Source of the DNA: Marininema mesophilum
GTDB lineage: Bacteria; Bacillota; Bacilli; Thermoactinomycetales; DSM-45169
Direction of reading: 5' to 3'
NCBI RefSeq assembly: GCF_900106775.1
Contig: NZ_FNNQ01000004.1
Location: 124,001-188,000 of the forward strand
DNA: 64,000 nt
In this document: positions 35,920-44,861 of the stretch, one piece after another
How positions within the stretch are numbered: position 1 is the stretch's first letter
How the letters are laid out: each line of letters starts with the position of its first letter
Notes under the pieces: model-generated
Databases searched by the model: none
What the model saw: only the letters and a program-made list of their open reading frames with translations
What the model was told of the DNA's origin: nothing
Program-made: the position numbers and the translations under genes

Positions 35920-37007
35920 ATGATTCAGGAGAGTGAAAGCCAGTTGAAGAAAAGAATCGTTTTTACTGGAGGAGGATCTGCTGGCCATGTAATGGTTAAT
36001 CTCGTACTTATTCCAAAGTTTATTGAAGAAGGTTGGGAAGTGCATTACATTGGCTCTGAGAATGGAATTGAGAAACAATTAATGACAAGTTTCCCCTCTG
36101 TTCAATATTATAGTATTTCAACGGGGAAATAAGGCGCTATTTTGATTGGAATAATGTGAAAGACCCCGTTAAGGTAATCAAGGGAATCTACCAATCCTAT
36201 CGGTTATTTAGGAAAGCAGAAGCTCATGTTGTATTTTCTGCAGGAGGGTTTGTAGCTGTACCTGTCGTCTTAGGAGGATGGCTAAACAAAGCGCCAATCG
36301 TGATTCGTGAGCCGGATCGAACACTAGGGCTAGCTAACAAACTATCTCTTCCTTTTGCGACAAAGGTATGCACGTCTTTTCCTGACACGAAAGAAGATCT
36401 AAAGAACAAGAAGACGATTCATATAGGCGGTATTGTTAGAGACGAATTAAAGAACGGCGATTACACGAAAGGGATGTCCTATTGTGGATTTACAGAGGAG
36501 AAGCCCGTATTGTTAATAATGGGTGGAAGTCAGGGTGCTCAACGCATTAATGAACTTGTGAGATCTAGTTTAGATACCTTATTGAAAGATTTTCAAGTCG
36601 TACACATTTGCGGTAAAGAGAAGGTTGATCCATCCATTCAGAGAAGAGGCTATCAACAATTTGAATATATCAACGAAGAGTTACCTGATGTTATGGCGAT
36701 AACAGATCTCGTAGTTTCTAGGGCAGGTTCAACAGCTATTTTTGAATTATTGGCTTTGCAGAAGCCCATGCTTCTTATTCCACTTTCCAATGCCAGCAGG
36801 GGAGAACAAGTCATCAATGCCCAATCTTTTCAAAGTGCCGGTTATGCAGAGATGCTTCTACAAGAAAATTTGAACAACGATACATTGATAGATGTGATAA
36901 ACATGCTGTATCGCAATCGTGAACAATACATCGAAAATATGAAAAAGAACAAAGATGACCAGGCAGTAGATAAGTTAATGAATGTAATTAAAGAAGTAGC
37001 TGTATAG
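35920..37007 (+). pseudogene. murG paralogue interrupted by a one-base frameshift
   Basis: Two frames cover one MurG-like GT28 glycosyltransferase, which adds GlcNAc to lipid I. The first (35920-36132, GGAGG before the ATG) gives TGGGSAGHVMVNLVLIP and WEVHYIGSENGIEKQ, stopping after SISTGK. The second carries on from RRYFDWNNVKDPVKVIKG through FSAGGFVAVPVV, GGSQGAQRIN and SRAGSTAIFELLALQKPML to the stop at 37007. Restoring a single T near 36130 joins the two exactly as in MurG. The HE motif expected in the first domain is changed to RE. It is likely a second copy, not the essential murG. A sequencing error would also explain the break. Confidence 0.85.
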
Positions 37008-37094
37008 AAATTCTAGGCTTAGGATATCTTTAATAGATGTAAAAATTAGTGTGTGGCTAGTTAAGTTATAAAGTCATATTTATAGGGGGAAAAA

Positions 37095-37742
37095 ATGAAC
37101 GTACTAATTGCTGATGATGAAAAAGATATGTTAAAGATATTAAAGGTATATTTCGAGAAAGAGGGGTTTCAAGTTTTTCTAGCTGAGGATGGAGAAGAGG
37201 CACTCACTATTTTTTATAGTAACAAAATCAACTTAGCTATATTGGATTGGATGATGCCTAAGACGAGTGGCCTGCAAGTTTGTAAAGAAATAAAGAGTAA
37301 CAGTGACGTTAAAATACTCATGCTCACAGCAAAAAGTGAAAATGAAGATGAGCTAGAAGCGCTTAACATCGGAGCAGATGATTATGTAAGAAAACCGTTT
37401 CACCCAGGAATTCTATTGACGAGGGCAAAGAAGCTCCTTAGGAAAGAGAAGGTTGCTCAGGTAAAAGACATAAAAATTGACTTAGAAGCTAAGAAAATTT
37501 ATAAAAATAACAAAGATTTAAATGCCACAAAAACGGAATTCGAACTTTTGAACTGTTTATTAGACCATAAAGGAAATATATTAACACGAAAAAAACTCCT
37601 TGATATCGTCTGGGGGTTTGATTACTTTGGCGAAGAAAGAACGGTTGATACACATATCAGAAGGCTAAGAGAAAAAATAGGAGAAGGCATCATAAAAACT
37701 CATAGAGGGTTAGGGTACAGTTTGGAGGAAGAGAATGGATAA
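37095..37742 (+). CDS. OmpR-family response regulator
   Basis: 215 aa. Receiver domain with IADDEKD near the N-terminus, phospho-acceptor D in LAILDWMMPK (about residue 52) and switch K in VRKPFHP. A winged-helix DNA-binding domain has VDTHIRRLREKI and HRGLGYSLE. Start after GGGGGG. Composition is AT-rich compared with resD at the left edge. It is followed 24 bp later by its kinase. The position after the murG paralogue suggests an envelope-stress or antibiotic signal, as in VanRS-like pairs (inference). Confidence 0.9.
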   Translation: MNVLIADDEKDMLKILKVYFEKEGFQVFLAEDGEEALTIFYSNKINLAILDWMMPKTSGLQVCKEIKSNSDVKILMLTAKSENEDELEALNIGADDYVRKPFHPGILLTRAKKLLRKEKVAQVKDIKIDLEAKKIYKNNKDLNATKTEFELLNCLLDHKGNILTRKKLLDIVWGFDYFGEERTVDTHIRRLREKIGEGIIKTHRGLGYSLEEENG

Positions 37743-37766
37743 AACGATCCAAAAGGAGGGAAAAGG

Positions 37767-39158
37767 ATGAATAAGCTTGGAAAAAAGCTATCCATAAGTA
37801 TCTCTATAGCAATAGTTGTCATCTTTTCTATCTCAATCTTACTTACTCAATATTTTTTACCTAAATATAATTTATATAAATCAAAAGAAAACTTAAAACA
37901 GATTACCAGTAAAATTGAAAAAATGGATAAAAATAAATTTGATAGATCAAGAGAAGCTATCGAAAATAAATATGGGATAACGATTGTTTACGTACCTGTT
38001 AACAATAATATAGATCAATTAAACGGGACAGTAAGCACCCAATTATACAAAAGTGGAATCACATTAAATAGATTTTGGATTACAAATGAAACCCTTCAAA
38101 GTTTGGCAGAAGGAAAAAAAGTCAATGTATTATATGACCAGGGGAAGTTAAAATCAAGCTTCTTAGCAAGTTTTATACAAAAAGATAATATGCTCATCTT
38201 AGTCGGTAGCTCAATTGTGCATTTTAGTGATATAGCACAAATTGTTAATGAATTTAATTTATATATGTTGCTATTTTCCATCACTCTTATCGTTGTATTA
38301 GTTTGGATATTATCAAAAAAGATAACCACCCCTCTAAAAGAGCTAAAAGATGTTTCTGAGGATATTTCAAATTTAAAATTTGAAACCGTCCATATCAAAA
38401 CAAATGATGAAATTGAAGATCTTGCCAACAGTATCAATGTGATGAGTGATAAGCTTCATATGGCCCATGATGAGTTAAAAAGGAAAAATAAGAATTTGAA
38501 AATTGTTATGTCTGATCTAACACATGAGCTGAAAACGCCATTGTCTTTAATTAAAGCCTATTGTATAGGGATAAAAGATGGATTAGACGACGGTACCTAT
38601 CTCGACATGATTGTAAAACAAACGGATAATATTTCAGATTTAATAGGGGAGCTATTAGATTTTACAAAAATGGAAAGAGATGAAATAAATAGTACAACCT
38701 TTAATTTGACTGATCTATTCCATACTTGCCTTGAAACATATAAAATAGAGATTGAAACAAAAAAAATAAAGGTAACTTCCTCTAACCTACATGGACAACC
38801 ACCCTTCTATGTTGTTGCCGATAAAGATAAGATCGAGATGGTACTTAGCAATTTAATTAGTAATGCTATTAAATATACCGAAGATGATCGAATTGAAATT
38901 GAATGGATGGAACTTGAACAAGAGATTGTTTTTCAAATTAAGAATGGCACCAACATCAACCAGACAGAGGGACTAGAACAAATTTGGGAACCATTTTATG
39001 TATTAGAAGCATCTAGAAATAAGAAAACCTCTGGCACAGGCTTAGGGTTAGCCATTGTTAAAACGATCCTCAATCGTCATCACTTTAATCATGGCGTTTC
39101 AATATCCAATAATCAGATACAATTTTATATTTATTTTAAAAAAGCCTCGATTAATTGA
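37767..39158 (+). CDS. Sensor histidine kinase partner
   Basis: 463 aa, AT-rich. TM1 about residues 9-29, an extracytoplasmic region of about 130 residues, TM2 near 165-185 (LYMLLFSITLIVVLVWIL), HAMP (KKITTPLKEL), dimerisation motif LTHELKTPLSLIKAY with phospho-acceptor H253, N-box NLISNAIKYTE and G-box SGTGLGLAIVKTIL. RBS AGGAGGG. It pairs with the regulator just upstream. The large sensor domain separates it from the short-loop BceS class. Confidence 0.9.
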   Translation: MNKLGKKLSISISIAIVVIFSISILLTQYFLPKYNLYKSKENLKQITSKIEKMDKNKFDRSREAIENKYGITIVYVPVNNNIDQLNGTVSTQLYKSGITLNRFWITNETLQSLAEGKKVNVLYDQGKLKSSFLASFIQKDNMLILVGSSIVHFSDIAQIVNEFNLYMLLFSITLIVVLVWILSKKITTPLKELKDVSEDISNLKFETVHIKTNDEIEDLANSINVMSDKLHMAHDELKRKNKNLKIVMSDLTHELKTPLSLIKAYCIGIKDGLDDGTYLDMIVKQTDNISDLIGELLDFTKMERDEINSTTFNLTDLFHTCLETYKIEIETKKIKVTSSNLHGQPPFYVVADKDKIEMVLSNLISNAIKYTEDDRIEIEWMELEQEIVFQIKNGTNINQTEGLEQIWEPFYVLEASRNKKTSGTGLGLAIVKTILNRHHFNHGVSISNNQIQFYIYFKKASIN

Positions 39159-40056
39159 AGTAACCCCCTTAAAGTAGACGCACCAAAAAAAGTGTGTAAA
39201 TCTATTTAAGGGGGTTTTTGTATGGCGAAAAAGGGGCAAGAAATTCGTTCATTTAGTCCAGAGTATAAGCGCAGAGCAGTACGAATGTACTTGGAAGAAC
39301 ATCGAGGTTTGAAGTCCATTGCTAAAGAATTAGGTCTTCCGAGCCATACCTATGTGAAACGTTGGGTAAAAGCTTTTCAAGAAAAAGGAGAAGAAGGTCT
39401 GAAAGATCATCGAGGGAAATCTAGCAATAAGAAGAGACGTTCTCCCCAAGCAAAAAGTATGGAAGAGGAGAATCTACAATTACGGGCTGAGAACGAATAT
39501 CTAAAAAAGTTGTTGCAACAAGAAGGGTGGGATGTGCCAAATCGGTAAGGTTTCAGGTCATCCACCAGCTTCGATCCCATTTCCCAGTACAATTATTGTG
39601 TAAGATCGCTCATGTCTCCCGCAGTGGATACTACAAATGGCAAAACGCAGAGAGTCGAACATCGATGAACCTCTGAAACAAGCCCTTATTCAAGCATATC
39701 AAGAGATGAAGGGCATCTATGGTTATCGGCGTATGCGGATTCACTTCCTGAGGAAATACAATTGGAGAATCAATCACAAACGCGTCTATCGTTTAATGAA
39801 GCAGCTAGAATTACAGGCCGTCATCCGGCGAAAACGCCCCTATATCTACTCAGCTACCTATGGCAAAAAGAGACTTCCGAACCGACTCGAACGGCAATTT
39901 CAAGCGGAACGACCTCATCAAAAATGGGTAACGGATGTTACGTATATCTCTGTTTTAGGGAGAAGAATGTATCTTTCGGTGATGCTCGATTTGTTTAATA
40001 ATGAAGTGGTTTCTTATCATCTAAATCCTCATCCTAGCTTGGGACAAGTTCTACAG
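39159..40056 (+). mobile_element. Degenerate IS150-like element (IS3 family)
   Basis: The left end reads TGAAGTAACCCCCTTAAAGT and forms a hairpin with a TTTAAGGGGG arm before orfA. orfA is intact; orfB is frameshifted near 39660 and cut off near 40056, before the second D and the E of the DDE triad. No right inverted repeat is visible. The element cannot move by itself. Confidence 0.8.
39222..39548 (+). CDS. IS3-family transposase OrfA
   Basis: 108 aa. An N-terminal helix-turn-helix (SPEYKRRAVRMYLEEHRGLK, then SIAKELGLPSHTYVKRWVKA) is followed by a basic linker and a C-terminal leucine-zipper stretch (EEENLQLRAENEYLKKLL), the standard layout of IS150-group OrfA. In intact elements a programmed frameshift joins it to OrfB. 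Here OrfB is broken, so only a regulatory or inhibitory product could be made. Confidence 0.88.
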   Translation: MAKKGQEIRSFSPEYKRRAVRMYLEEHRGLKSIAKELGLPSHTYVKRWVKAFQEKGEEGLKDHRGKSSNKKRRSPQAKSMEEENLQLRAENEYLKKLLQQEGWDVPNR

Positions 40057-40200
40057 ACTGTAGAATGGGACCCCGAGGTTCAAGAAACGATGGAAACACA
40101 CGAGTATCAACCGGAGATGCGTTTTTTTACGGCGGGTGAAGAAACTCTGTTTTTACTCGATCAACAGGGGTGGATGAAAGCGCAAAAAATGCTTGGTTAA
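39545..40200 (+). pseudogene. IS3-family transposase OrfB, frameshifted and truncated
   Basis: One frame gives VIHQLRSHFPVQLL and SRSGYYKWQN up to about 39660. A shift then leads to IDEPLKQALIQAYQEMKGIY and WVTDVTYISV with the first catalytic D. From about 40056 the frame leaves transposase sequence and continues for some 45 codons of unrelated text (FTAGEETLFLLDQQGWM). The second D and the E of the triad are missing. Confidence 0.85.
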
Positions 40201-40212
40201 AAATCGCTTTAT

Positions 40213-40284
40213 CTGTCGTTCCATCAGTCGCTAGATGTGTCGTTGCAACAGTCGTTCCAACTGTCGCTACACGGGTCGCTTTAC
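40213..40284 (+). repeat. Six tandem 12-bp units
   Basis: CTGTCGTTCCAT, CAGTCGCTAGAT, GTGTCGTTGCAA, CAGTCGTTCCAA, CTGTCGCTACAC and GGGTCGCTTTAC, all sharing GTCG at positions 3-6. All three plus-strand frames near it stay open, and one (ATG 40170 to 40355, 61 codons) reads VVPS-VARC-VVAT-VVPT-VATR-VALL. Confidence 0.75.
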
Positions 40285-40554
40285 TTTATCTACCAAATCA
40301 ATCAAAACCCCTTGATAGAAGGGCGCTTTCTTATTGCACGAAAAGTGCAACTTGATACTCCCAGAGGGACTCTCTTCACTCCTCCCACGCGCTCATTCCG
40401 TCCCTCGCTCGTATCAACCGGCCCTTCGACGGCTCCGCTAGCCTTCGGCCTTCACCCTTAAGCACCTGACTTAGTAACCCTCTTCAAAGAGAAAGAAATG
40501 AGGCTAACGTTAGCCGGATCACCTATTCTATTAATGACAGGAGGAGGACAAACA

Positions 40555-40962
40555 GTGAAAACAGTGGAATCGAAACACATCGCATTCGTTGGAGGGGTAG
40601 GGATCGGAAAGACGTATCATTTGCAAAAGAAATTCAAGTTATTACGAGCTTATCATGAAGATCATTACTCCGTTTTTGTCCCTGACCAATCTCATCAGGA
40701 CTACTATCTAATTGGTGCAGAAAAGATTAATTGGAACGATGATAAACCACAAGAAACAATAGACAACCTAGTATCTATTCTGAATACAAGTAAACCCCCT
40801 GTTACAATCCTCTTGGATGCATTACCAGCCCATTCAGATACACTATCTCTCTTGTTTAATCATCCGACTACCCAAATCATCATGACTTCTCAAGAAATCG
40901 GTCGAATCTTCGACATAAAAACTAATGAAGAGATACAAATAAACTTTAGTATCAACGTATAA
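40555..40962 (+). CDS. Small P-loop protein of unknown function
   Basis: 135 aa from GTG 40555 after AGGAGGAGG. Walker A is FVGGVGIGKT near residues 10-19. A hydrophobic strand ending VTILLDALP near residue 90 could be Walker B. The C-terminal part reads QIIMTSQEIGRIFDIK. The size and motif recall truncated conjugative or plasmid DNA-packaging ATPases, but no family is secure. It is flanked by repeats and an IS fragment, with its own terminator at 41015. Confidence 0.6.
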   Translation: MKTVESKHIAFVGGVGIGKTYHLQKKFKLLRAYHEDHYSVFVPDQSHQDYYLIGAEKINWNDDKPQETIDNLVSILNTSKPPVTILLDALPAHSDTLSLLFNHPTTQIIMTSQEIGRIFDIKTNEEIQINFSINV

Positions 40963-41014
40963 AACTCTTTTTGACGTAAGTGAATTTATTGAAGTGCTTT
41001 AACATGATAATTTG

Positions 41015-41052
41015 AAATAGCCAAAGGTGAATTGCTCACCCTTGGCTATTTA
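41015..41052. terminator. Terminator after the P-loop gene
   Basis: AAATAGCCAAAGGTGA / TCACCCTTGGCTATTT with a 5-nt loop. Confidence 0.85.
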
Positions 41053-41097
41053 ATGGGAGAGTAGGCAGTTGATTTTCCAACTGGTCTTCTCTTCACT

Positions 41098-41307
41098 CTA
41101 TTCTTTATTGGAACGAGTGTTTTTCTTTAAGTTCGGTTTCTCACTTATTGAATTAAGATGCCCTTCTCTTACTTTCCAATCAACAGGGTTCACCGAAGAT
41201 GCCTTGACCTCTATTAACACATCATCATATTCTAACTCAAGAATGGTAATAGTTAACTCGCTAAGCTGTTCTTGTCCACGGTAAGAACAAATTCCGATAC
41301 CAATCAT
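41098..41307 (-). pseudogene. N-terminal fragment of a zinc-type alcohol dehydrogenase-like protein
   Basis: On the minus strand DVLIEVKASSVNPVDWKVRE is the signature opening of medium-chain quinone oxidoreductase/zinc-type dehydrogenases. The match covers only about 45 residues and then breaks off after GHL. The rest of the roughly 330-aa enzyme is absent. It lies 11 bp downstream of the LLM gene on the same strand, so it may once have been the last gene of that operon. Confidence 0.7.
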
Positions 41308-41317
41308 AACCCTACTA

Positions 41318-42277
41318 CTACACCTTCAATCCCGGAAAATGTGGAACCACTTCTTCCCCTAATTCTTGAATGACCTCTTCGGCTGGTCTCTGACTGTCGA
41401 AGAGAGCAAAGAAGAGATGATTGACTCCGGCATGTTTATAGATATTCAGAAGTTCAATCAGATAATTCCGTCCAATTCTGAAACCAAGACGAATGGGCCT
41501 TGGAATCTCGTTGGGATCTTCAGCTAAGTCAAGGTGCATCGGCTGGCTGAATTGTTTGAATACACCTGGCTGATATTCTTCTACAAGTTCTCTCCACCTC
41601 TTGATGGTCACTTCTTGATCATGAGGGCTGCGTGGATAATACATCCAACCATCTCCATGCTGGGCAAACCATTCCATATCCTGCTGGGCATATCCCGTTA
41701 TAAAAGTGGGAATTCGGTTTGTAGGCTTTGGAACTAAATTCGCATTATGGATGGAACCTACTGATGTATCAATTCTAGGAAACTCTTTATATAGGACTTC
41801 ATTTAAATAATCAAAAGCTTTAATAAACAGCTTGCCCCGATTAGGATGAGATACGCCGAGAGCACCAAAATCAGCTCTCCGGTCGCCGGAAGAAACACCC
41901 AACAATAACCTTTCGGGGAATAACTGATCAATGGTCGCAATTTCTTTGGCCACTCTAAGAGGATGTCTCAATGGTAAAACTGCTGCTGCTGTGCCAAGGG
42001 CAATTTCCTTTGTCTGACTAGCTAAAAAAGTGAGATAAATCATCATGTCATAGATTTGACCGACTGCAGGATCTCCAAAGTTCGGGTCTTCAAGAAGCAC
42101 ATCTCGAAACCATAGGCTTGTGAAACCAAGATTCTCTGCCAATTGAGCCAATTCGACTTGTTTTTCCATTGTCGGTGTCTCAAACTGATAATTCTCAAGA
42201 GGAATGTGAAGTCCCAGTGTCAATTCCCCTTCTTTATACATTCGGCTATATGCTTTGTGTTGTAGAAATGGATTCAT
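41318..42277 (-). CDS. LLM-class flavin-dependent oxidoreductase
   Basis: 319 aa, luciferase-like monooxygenase fold (TIM barrel using FMNH2/F420). Typical segments are LAENLGFTSLWFRDV, LGTAAAVLPLRHPLRVAKE and LLLGVSSGDRRADFGALG, the last close to the family phosphate-binding region. Start ATG 42277 follows GGAAGCG and overlaps the stop of the 45-aa gene upstream (ATGA). Last intact gene of a three-gene minus-strand operon with an MFS exporter. Substrate unknown. Confidence 0.87.
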   Translation of the reverse strand: MNPFLQHKAYSRMYKEGELTLGLHIPLENYQFETPTMEKQVELAQLAENLGFTSLWFRDVLLEDPNFGDPAVGQIYDMMIYLTFLASQTKEIALGTAAAVLPLRHPLRVAKEIATIDQLFPERLLLGVSSGDRRADFGALGVSHPNRGKLFIKAFDYLNEVLYKEFPRIDTSVGSIHNANLVPKPTNRIPTFITGYAQQDMEWFAQHGDGWMYYPRSPHDQEVTIKRWRELVEEYQPGVFKQFSQPMHLDLAEDPNEIPRPIRLGFRIGRNYLIELLNIYKHAGVNHLFFALFDSQRPAEEVIQELGEEVVPHFPGLKV

Positions 42278-42411
42278 TCTTTTCGCTTCCTTTCCTTTTT
42301 TTTGCGAAGGACGGCAATCGCCGCCGTCCCTGCAAAAATAGTCATTAGCCCAATAGATGTTCGTTGAACCTTCTTTTTGTGTATGATCTGCTCTTTCCAA
42401 ACTTGTACCAT
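42274..42411 (-). CDS. 45-aa single-span membrane protein
   Basis: Reads MVQVWKEQIIHKKKVQRTSI, then GLMTIFAGTAAIAVLRKKK and a lysine/arginine-rich tail. It has one predicted transmembrane helix between basic flanks. It begins 12 bp after the MFS stop with a perfect GGAGG site at 7 bp, and its stop overlaps the LLM start as ATGA. The tight spacing on both sides is the main evidence that it is a real gene. Function unknown; possibly a small partner of the exporter. Confidence 0.65.
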   Translation of the reverse strand: MVQVWKEQIIHKKKVQRTSIGLMTIFAGTAAIAVLRKKKERKRKE

Positions 42412-42423
42412 TTGCTTTCCTCC

Positions 42424-43629
42424 TTACGCTGATTTACGTTCTAACCCGCGTAACCAAGCCGTTAATAATACTGCTCCCAGTACCATAATGGCCCCGATCC
42501 AAGGTGTATGAATGATACCAATTCCATCCACGATCATTCCCCCTACAAAGGAACCGATCGCAATTCCCACGCTAAATGCGGCAATGTTAAGGGCTGATGC
42601 AACATTTACTGCCGATGGTACATATTTTTCAGCTAGATTCACAACGAGAATTTGCAATCCTGGTACATTCATGAAGGCGAATAGCCCCATTAAGAAGATG
42701 GCAATCAATCCTACTAATTTAAATGGTGCTGCGAATGTCAATGCAACCAAAATAATGGACTGAAGCAAGAACATCCAGAATAAAGCCTTTAGTGGATTTT
42801 TATCCGATGCTTTCCCTCCAATAACATTCCCGATCGCTACCGCAATACCATAGACAAGAAGAATGATACTGACCCATTTTGAACTAAAGCCTGTGACATC
42901 TTCCAACAGTGGTGTTAAATAGGTGAACGCAACAAATGTTCCACCGTACCCAAGTGCTGTAATCGCAAAAGCCAATAATAATTTGCCATTATTTAAAATC
43001 TTAAGTTGTTCACTAAATTTCGCTGGTGGAGCTTCTTTCAGATTTTTTGGAACAAGAATGGCACTGGCGATAATTCCAATAACCCCTAGTAATGCCACTC
43101 CCCAGAATGTCGCTCTCCATCCAAATGCTTGTCCAATAAACGTTCCTAGTGGAACTCCAGTTACAGTGGCTACCGTTAAACCAGTGAACATAAATGCAAT
43201 GGCACTAGCCCGTTTATGAGCAGGCACTAAATCCGCCGCGATGGTTGAACCGATGGAAAAGAAAATACCATGTGAAAAGGCCGTAATAAAGCGTGCTACT
43301 AGTAATAAACCAAAACTGGTTGAAAGGGCTGCAACCGAGTTACCGACGATAAAGATGATCATTAAAGACATAAGTAAAGATTTCCTGCTCATCTTACTCG
43401 TTAGTGCTGTTAATACCGGTGCACCAATGGCAACCCCGATGGCGTATCCGGATATTAATAAACCGGCAAGTGTAATTGAAATCGATAGATCATCCGCGAT
43501 CGATGATAATAATCCGACTGGAACAAACTCTGTCGTTCCAATTCCAAAGGCACTGATTGCAAGTGCTAATAAGGCTGGAGTGACTCCTTTTGAGTTTGAG
43601 GTATCTATTGTCGTTGCATGGGAACTCAT
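42424..43629 (-). CDS. MFS transporter, DHA1-type (AraJ/YdhP-like) exporter
   Basis: 401 aa with 12 predicted transmembrane helices. The first helix region GIGTTEFVPVGLLSSIADDL is typical of the AraJ/PbuE-like DHA1 branch, and loop 2-3 motif A appears degenerate around LTSKMSRKSLL. RBS AAGGAGG sits 9 bp before ATG 43629. Likely proton-coupled efflux of a small molecule. Upstream lie three operator-like repeats and a broken HxlR regulator, which is the usual arrangement for an HxlR-controlled exporter. Confidence 0.88.
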   Translation of the reverse strand: MSSHATTIDTSNSKGVTPALLALAISAFGIGTTEFVPVGLLSSIADDLSISITLAGLLISGYAIGVAIGAPVLTALTSKMSRKSLLMSLMIIFIVGNSVAALSTSFGLLLVARFITAFSHGIFFSIGSTIAADLVPAHKRASAIAFMFTGLTVATVTGVPLGTFIGQAFGWRATFWGVALLGVIGIIASAILVPKNLKEAPPAKFSEQLKILNNGKLLLAFAITALGYGGTFVAFTYLTPLLEDVTGFSSKWVSIILLVYGIAVAIGNVIGGKASDKNPLKALFWMFLLQSIILVALTFAAPFKLVGLIAIFLMGLFAFMNVPGLQILVVNLAEKYVPSAVNVASALNIAAFSVGIAIGSFVGGMIVDGIGIIHTPWIGAIMVLGAVLLTAWLRGLERKSA

Positions 43630-43742
43630 TTAGAAATTCCTCCTTAAATATAAATAAGTTTAAGTTTCAGAAACAGTTGGCGCCAACCCCAATTCCTTGT
43701 ACACATCATTATGAAGTGTATATTAAATAAATGTAATAACGC

Positions 43743-43790
43743 ACTTTAAAGTATCGTAGTTACTTAAAAGTCATATAGGTACTTAAAAGT
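43743..43790. promoter_or_regulatory. Three operator-like repeats at 19-bp spacing
   Basis: ACTTTAAAGT at 43743-43752, ACTTAAAAGT at 43762-43771 and ACTTAAAAGT at 43781-43790. The third extends to GGTACTTAAAAGTACC, a near-perfect palindrome. They lie between the exporter gene and the HxlR remnant, which is transcribed away from it. HxlR proteins bind short dyads of this kind. Confidence 0.65.
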
Positions 43791-43858
43791 ACCCTCGTGA
43801 ACTCTTGAATCACAAGACGCGATGTGGTCTGTACATTCGAAGAGAACACTTTCGATTA

Positions 43859-44090
43859 TGAACTCATCTCCTCTTGAAAAGTACGCACTTTCATTTCTCT
43901 TCCAGTTGAAGCCGCTCTAGATGTTATAGGGGGGAAATGGAAGATGATCATTCTCTGTCATTTGAGAGAAACCAAAAAGAGAACACATGAATTAAAGAAG
44001 CTTATGCCTAACATCCCTCAACGTTTGCTAACCCAGCAGCTCCGTGAGCTTGAAGCAGATGGGATCATTATACGGAAAACGTATGCCAGA
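43859..44090 (+). pseudogene. HxlR-family regulator, 5' part only, frameshifted
   Basis: From about 43911 the sequence reads PVEAALDVIGGKWKMIILCH, then LRETKKRTHELKKLMPNIPQ and LLTQQLRELEADGIIIRK, the canonical HxlR winged helix. The usual N-terminal codons (from ATG 43859, MNSSPLEKYALSF) are in a different frame, so there is an indel near 43905. The usual cysteine before PVEA is missing. After TYA near 44090 the frame enters IS3 transposase sequence, losing the last third of the regulator. Confidence 0.8.
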
Positions 44091-44861
44091 TCCCTCCAAA
44101 GGTGGAATACTCTTTATCTGAGAGGGATCGGTGTGAGTATCAAGCGGGTTCAACGTCTCATGCGAAGACTAGGAATTGCCTCCATCACGTACAAGAAGTT
44201 TCGTCCTTTTCGCAAAGGGACTTCCCCTACAAAAGAACGGGAGAATCTCTTACAACGGGATTTTACAACCACTGCCTTGAATCAAAAATGGGTCTCCGAT
44301 ATCACGTATATCCCAACACGAAGAGACGGTTGGTGCTATCTCGCCTCGGTAATGGATCTACACTCTAAAAAGATCATTGGCTATTCCTTCTCACGAACGA
44401 TGACAACAGCGCTTGTGATGAGGGCTGTTCAGCATGCCCTCCACGATCAGTCTAAGAGCCCGGGTCTCATCCTCCACTCTGACCTTGGTTCGCAATATAC
44501 CAGCGAAGAACTAGCGTCTTTCCTTGAACGCCAGCAAATCAAGCAGTCTTTCAGCCGAAAAGGTTGTCCTTACGATAACGCCTGCATCGAATCTTTTCAT
44601 GCGATTTTAAAGAAAGAGGAAGTCCACCATCGTCGCTACCAGACCTTTGAAGAAGCAAGAGTCGCCCTCTTTCAATTTATTGAGGGCTGGTACAATCGTC
44701 AGCGTGTTCACAGTCAATTAAACTACCAAACTCCACAAGCCTTTGAAGAGCAGTTTTTCAAGAAGCTACCGTTTAGACTTAACTTTTTACTGTCTCACTT
44801 ATTGACTCAAGTCCAGATGACTATTCTCCAAAACATATTACAACACAAGAACAAGACATGA
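44091..44861 (+). pseudogene. IS3-family transposase OrfB, 5'-truncated
   Basis: About 250 codons in frame with the HxlR remnant. It starts at GVSIKRVQRLMRRLGIASIT and carries the DDE triad: D in WVSDITYIP, D in LILHSDLGSQYT and E in ACIESFHAILKKEE. The element's left end, OrfA and the first part of OrfB are missing, and the 3' end runs into glycoside hydrolase sequence. It is a different IS3 subgroup from the element at 39159. Not mobile. Confidence 0.85.

Noticed and set aside
44424..44455. Similarity of the IS3 transposase stretch GGCTGTTCAGCATGCCCT to the Tc flanking repeats
   Set aside because: About 17 of 20 bases agree at the start, but the match does not extend and the transposase reading frame is not kept in the repeats; probably chance.
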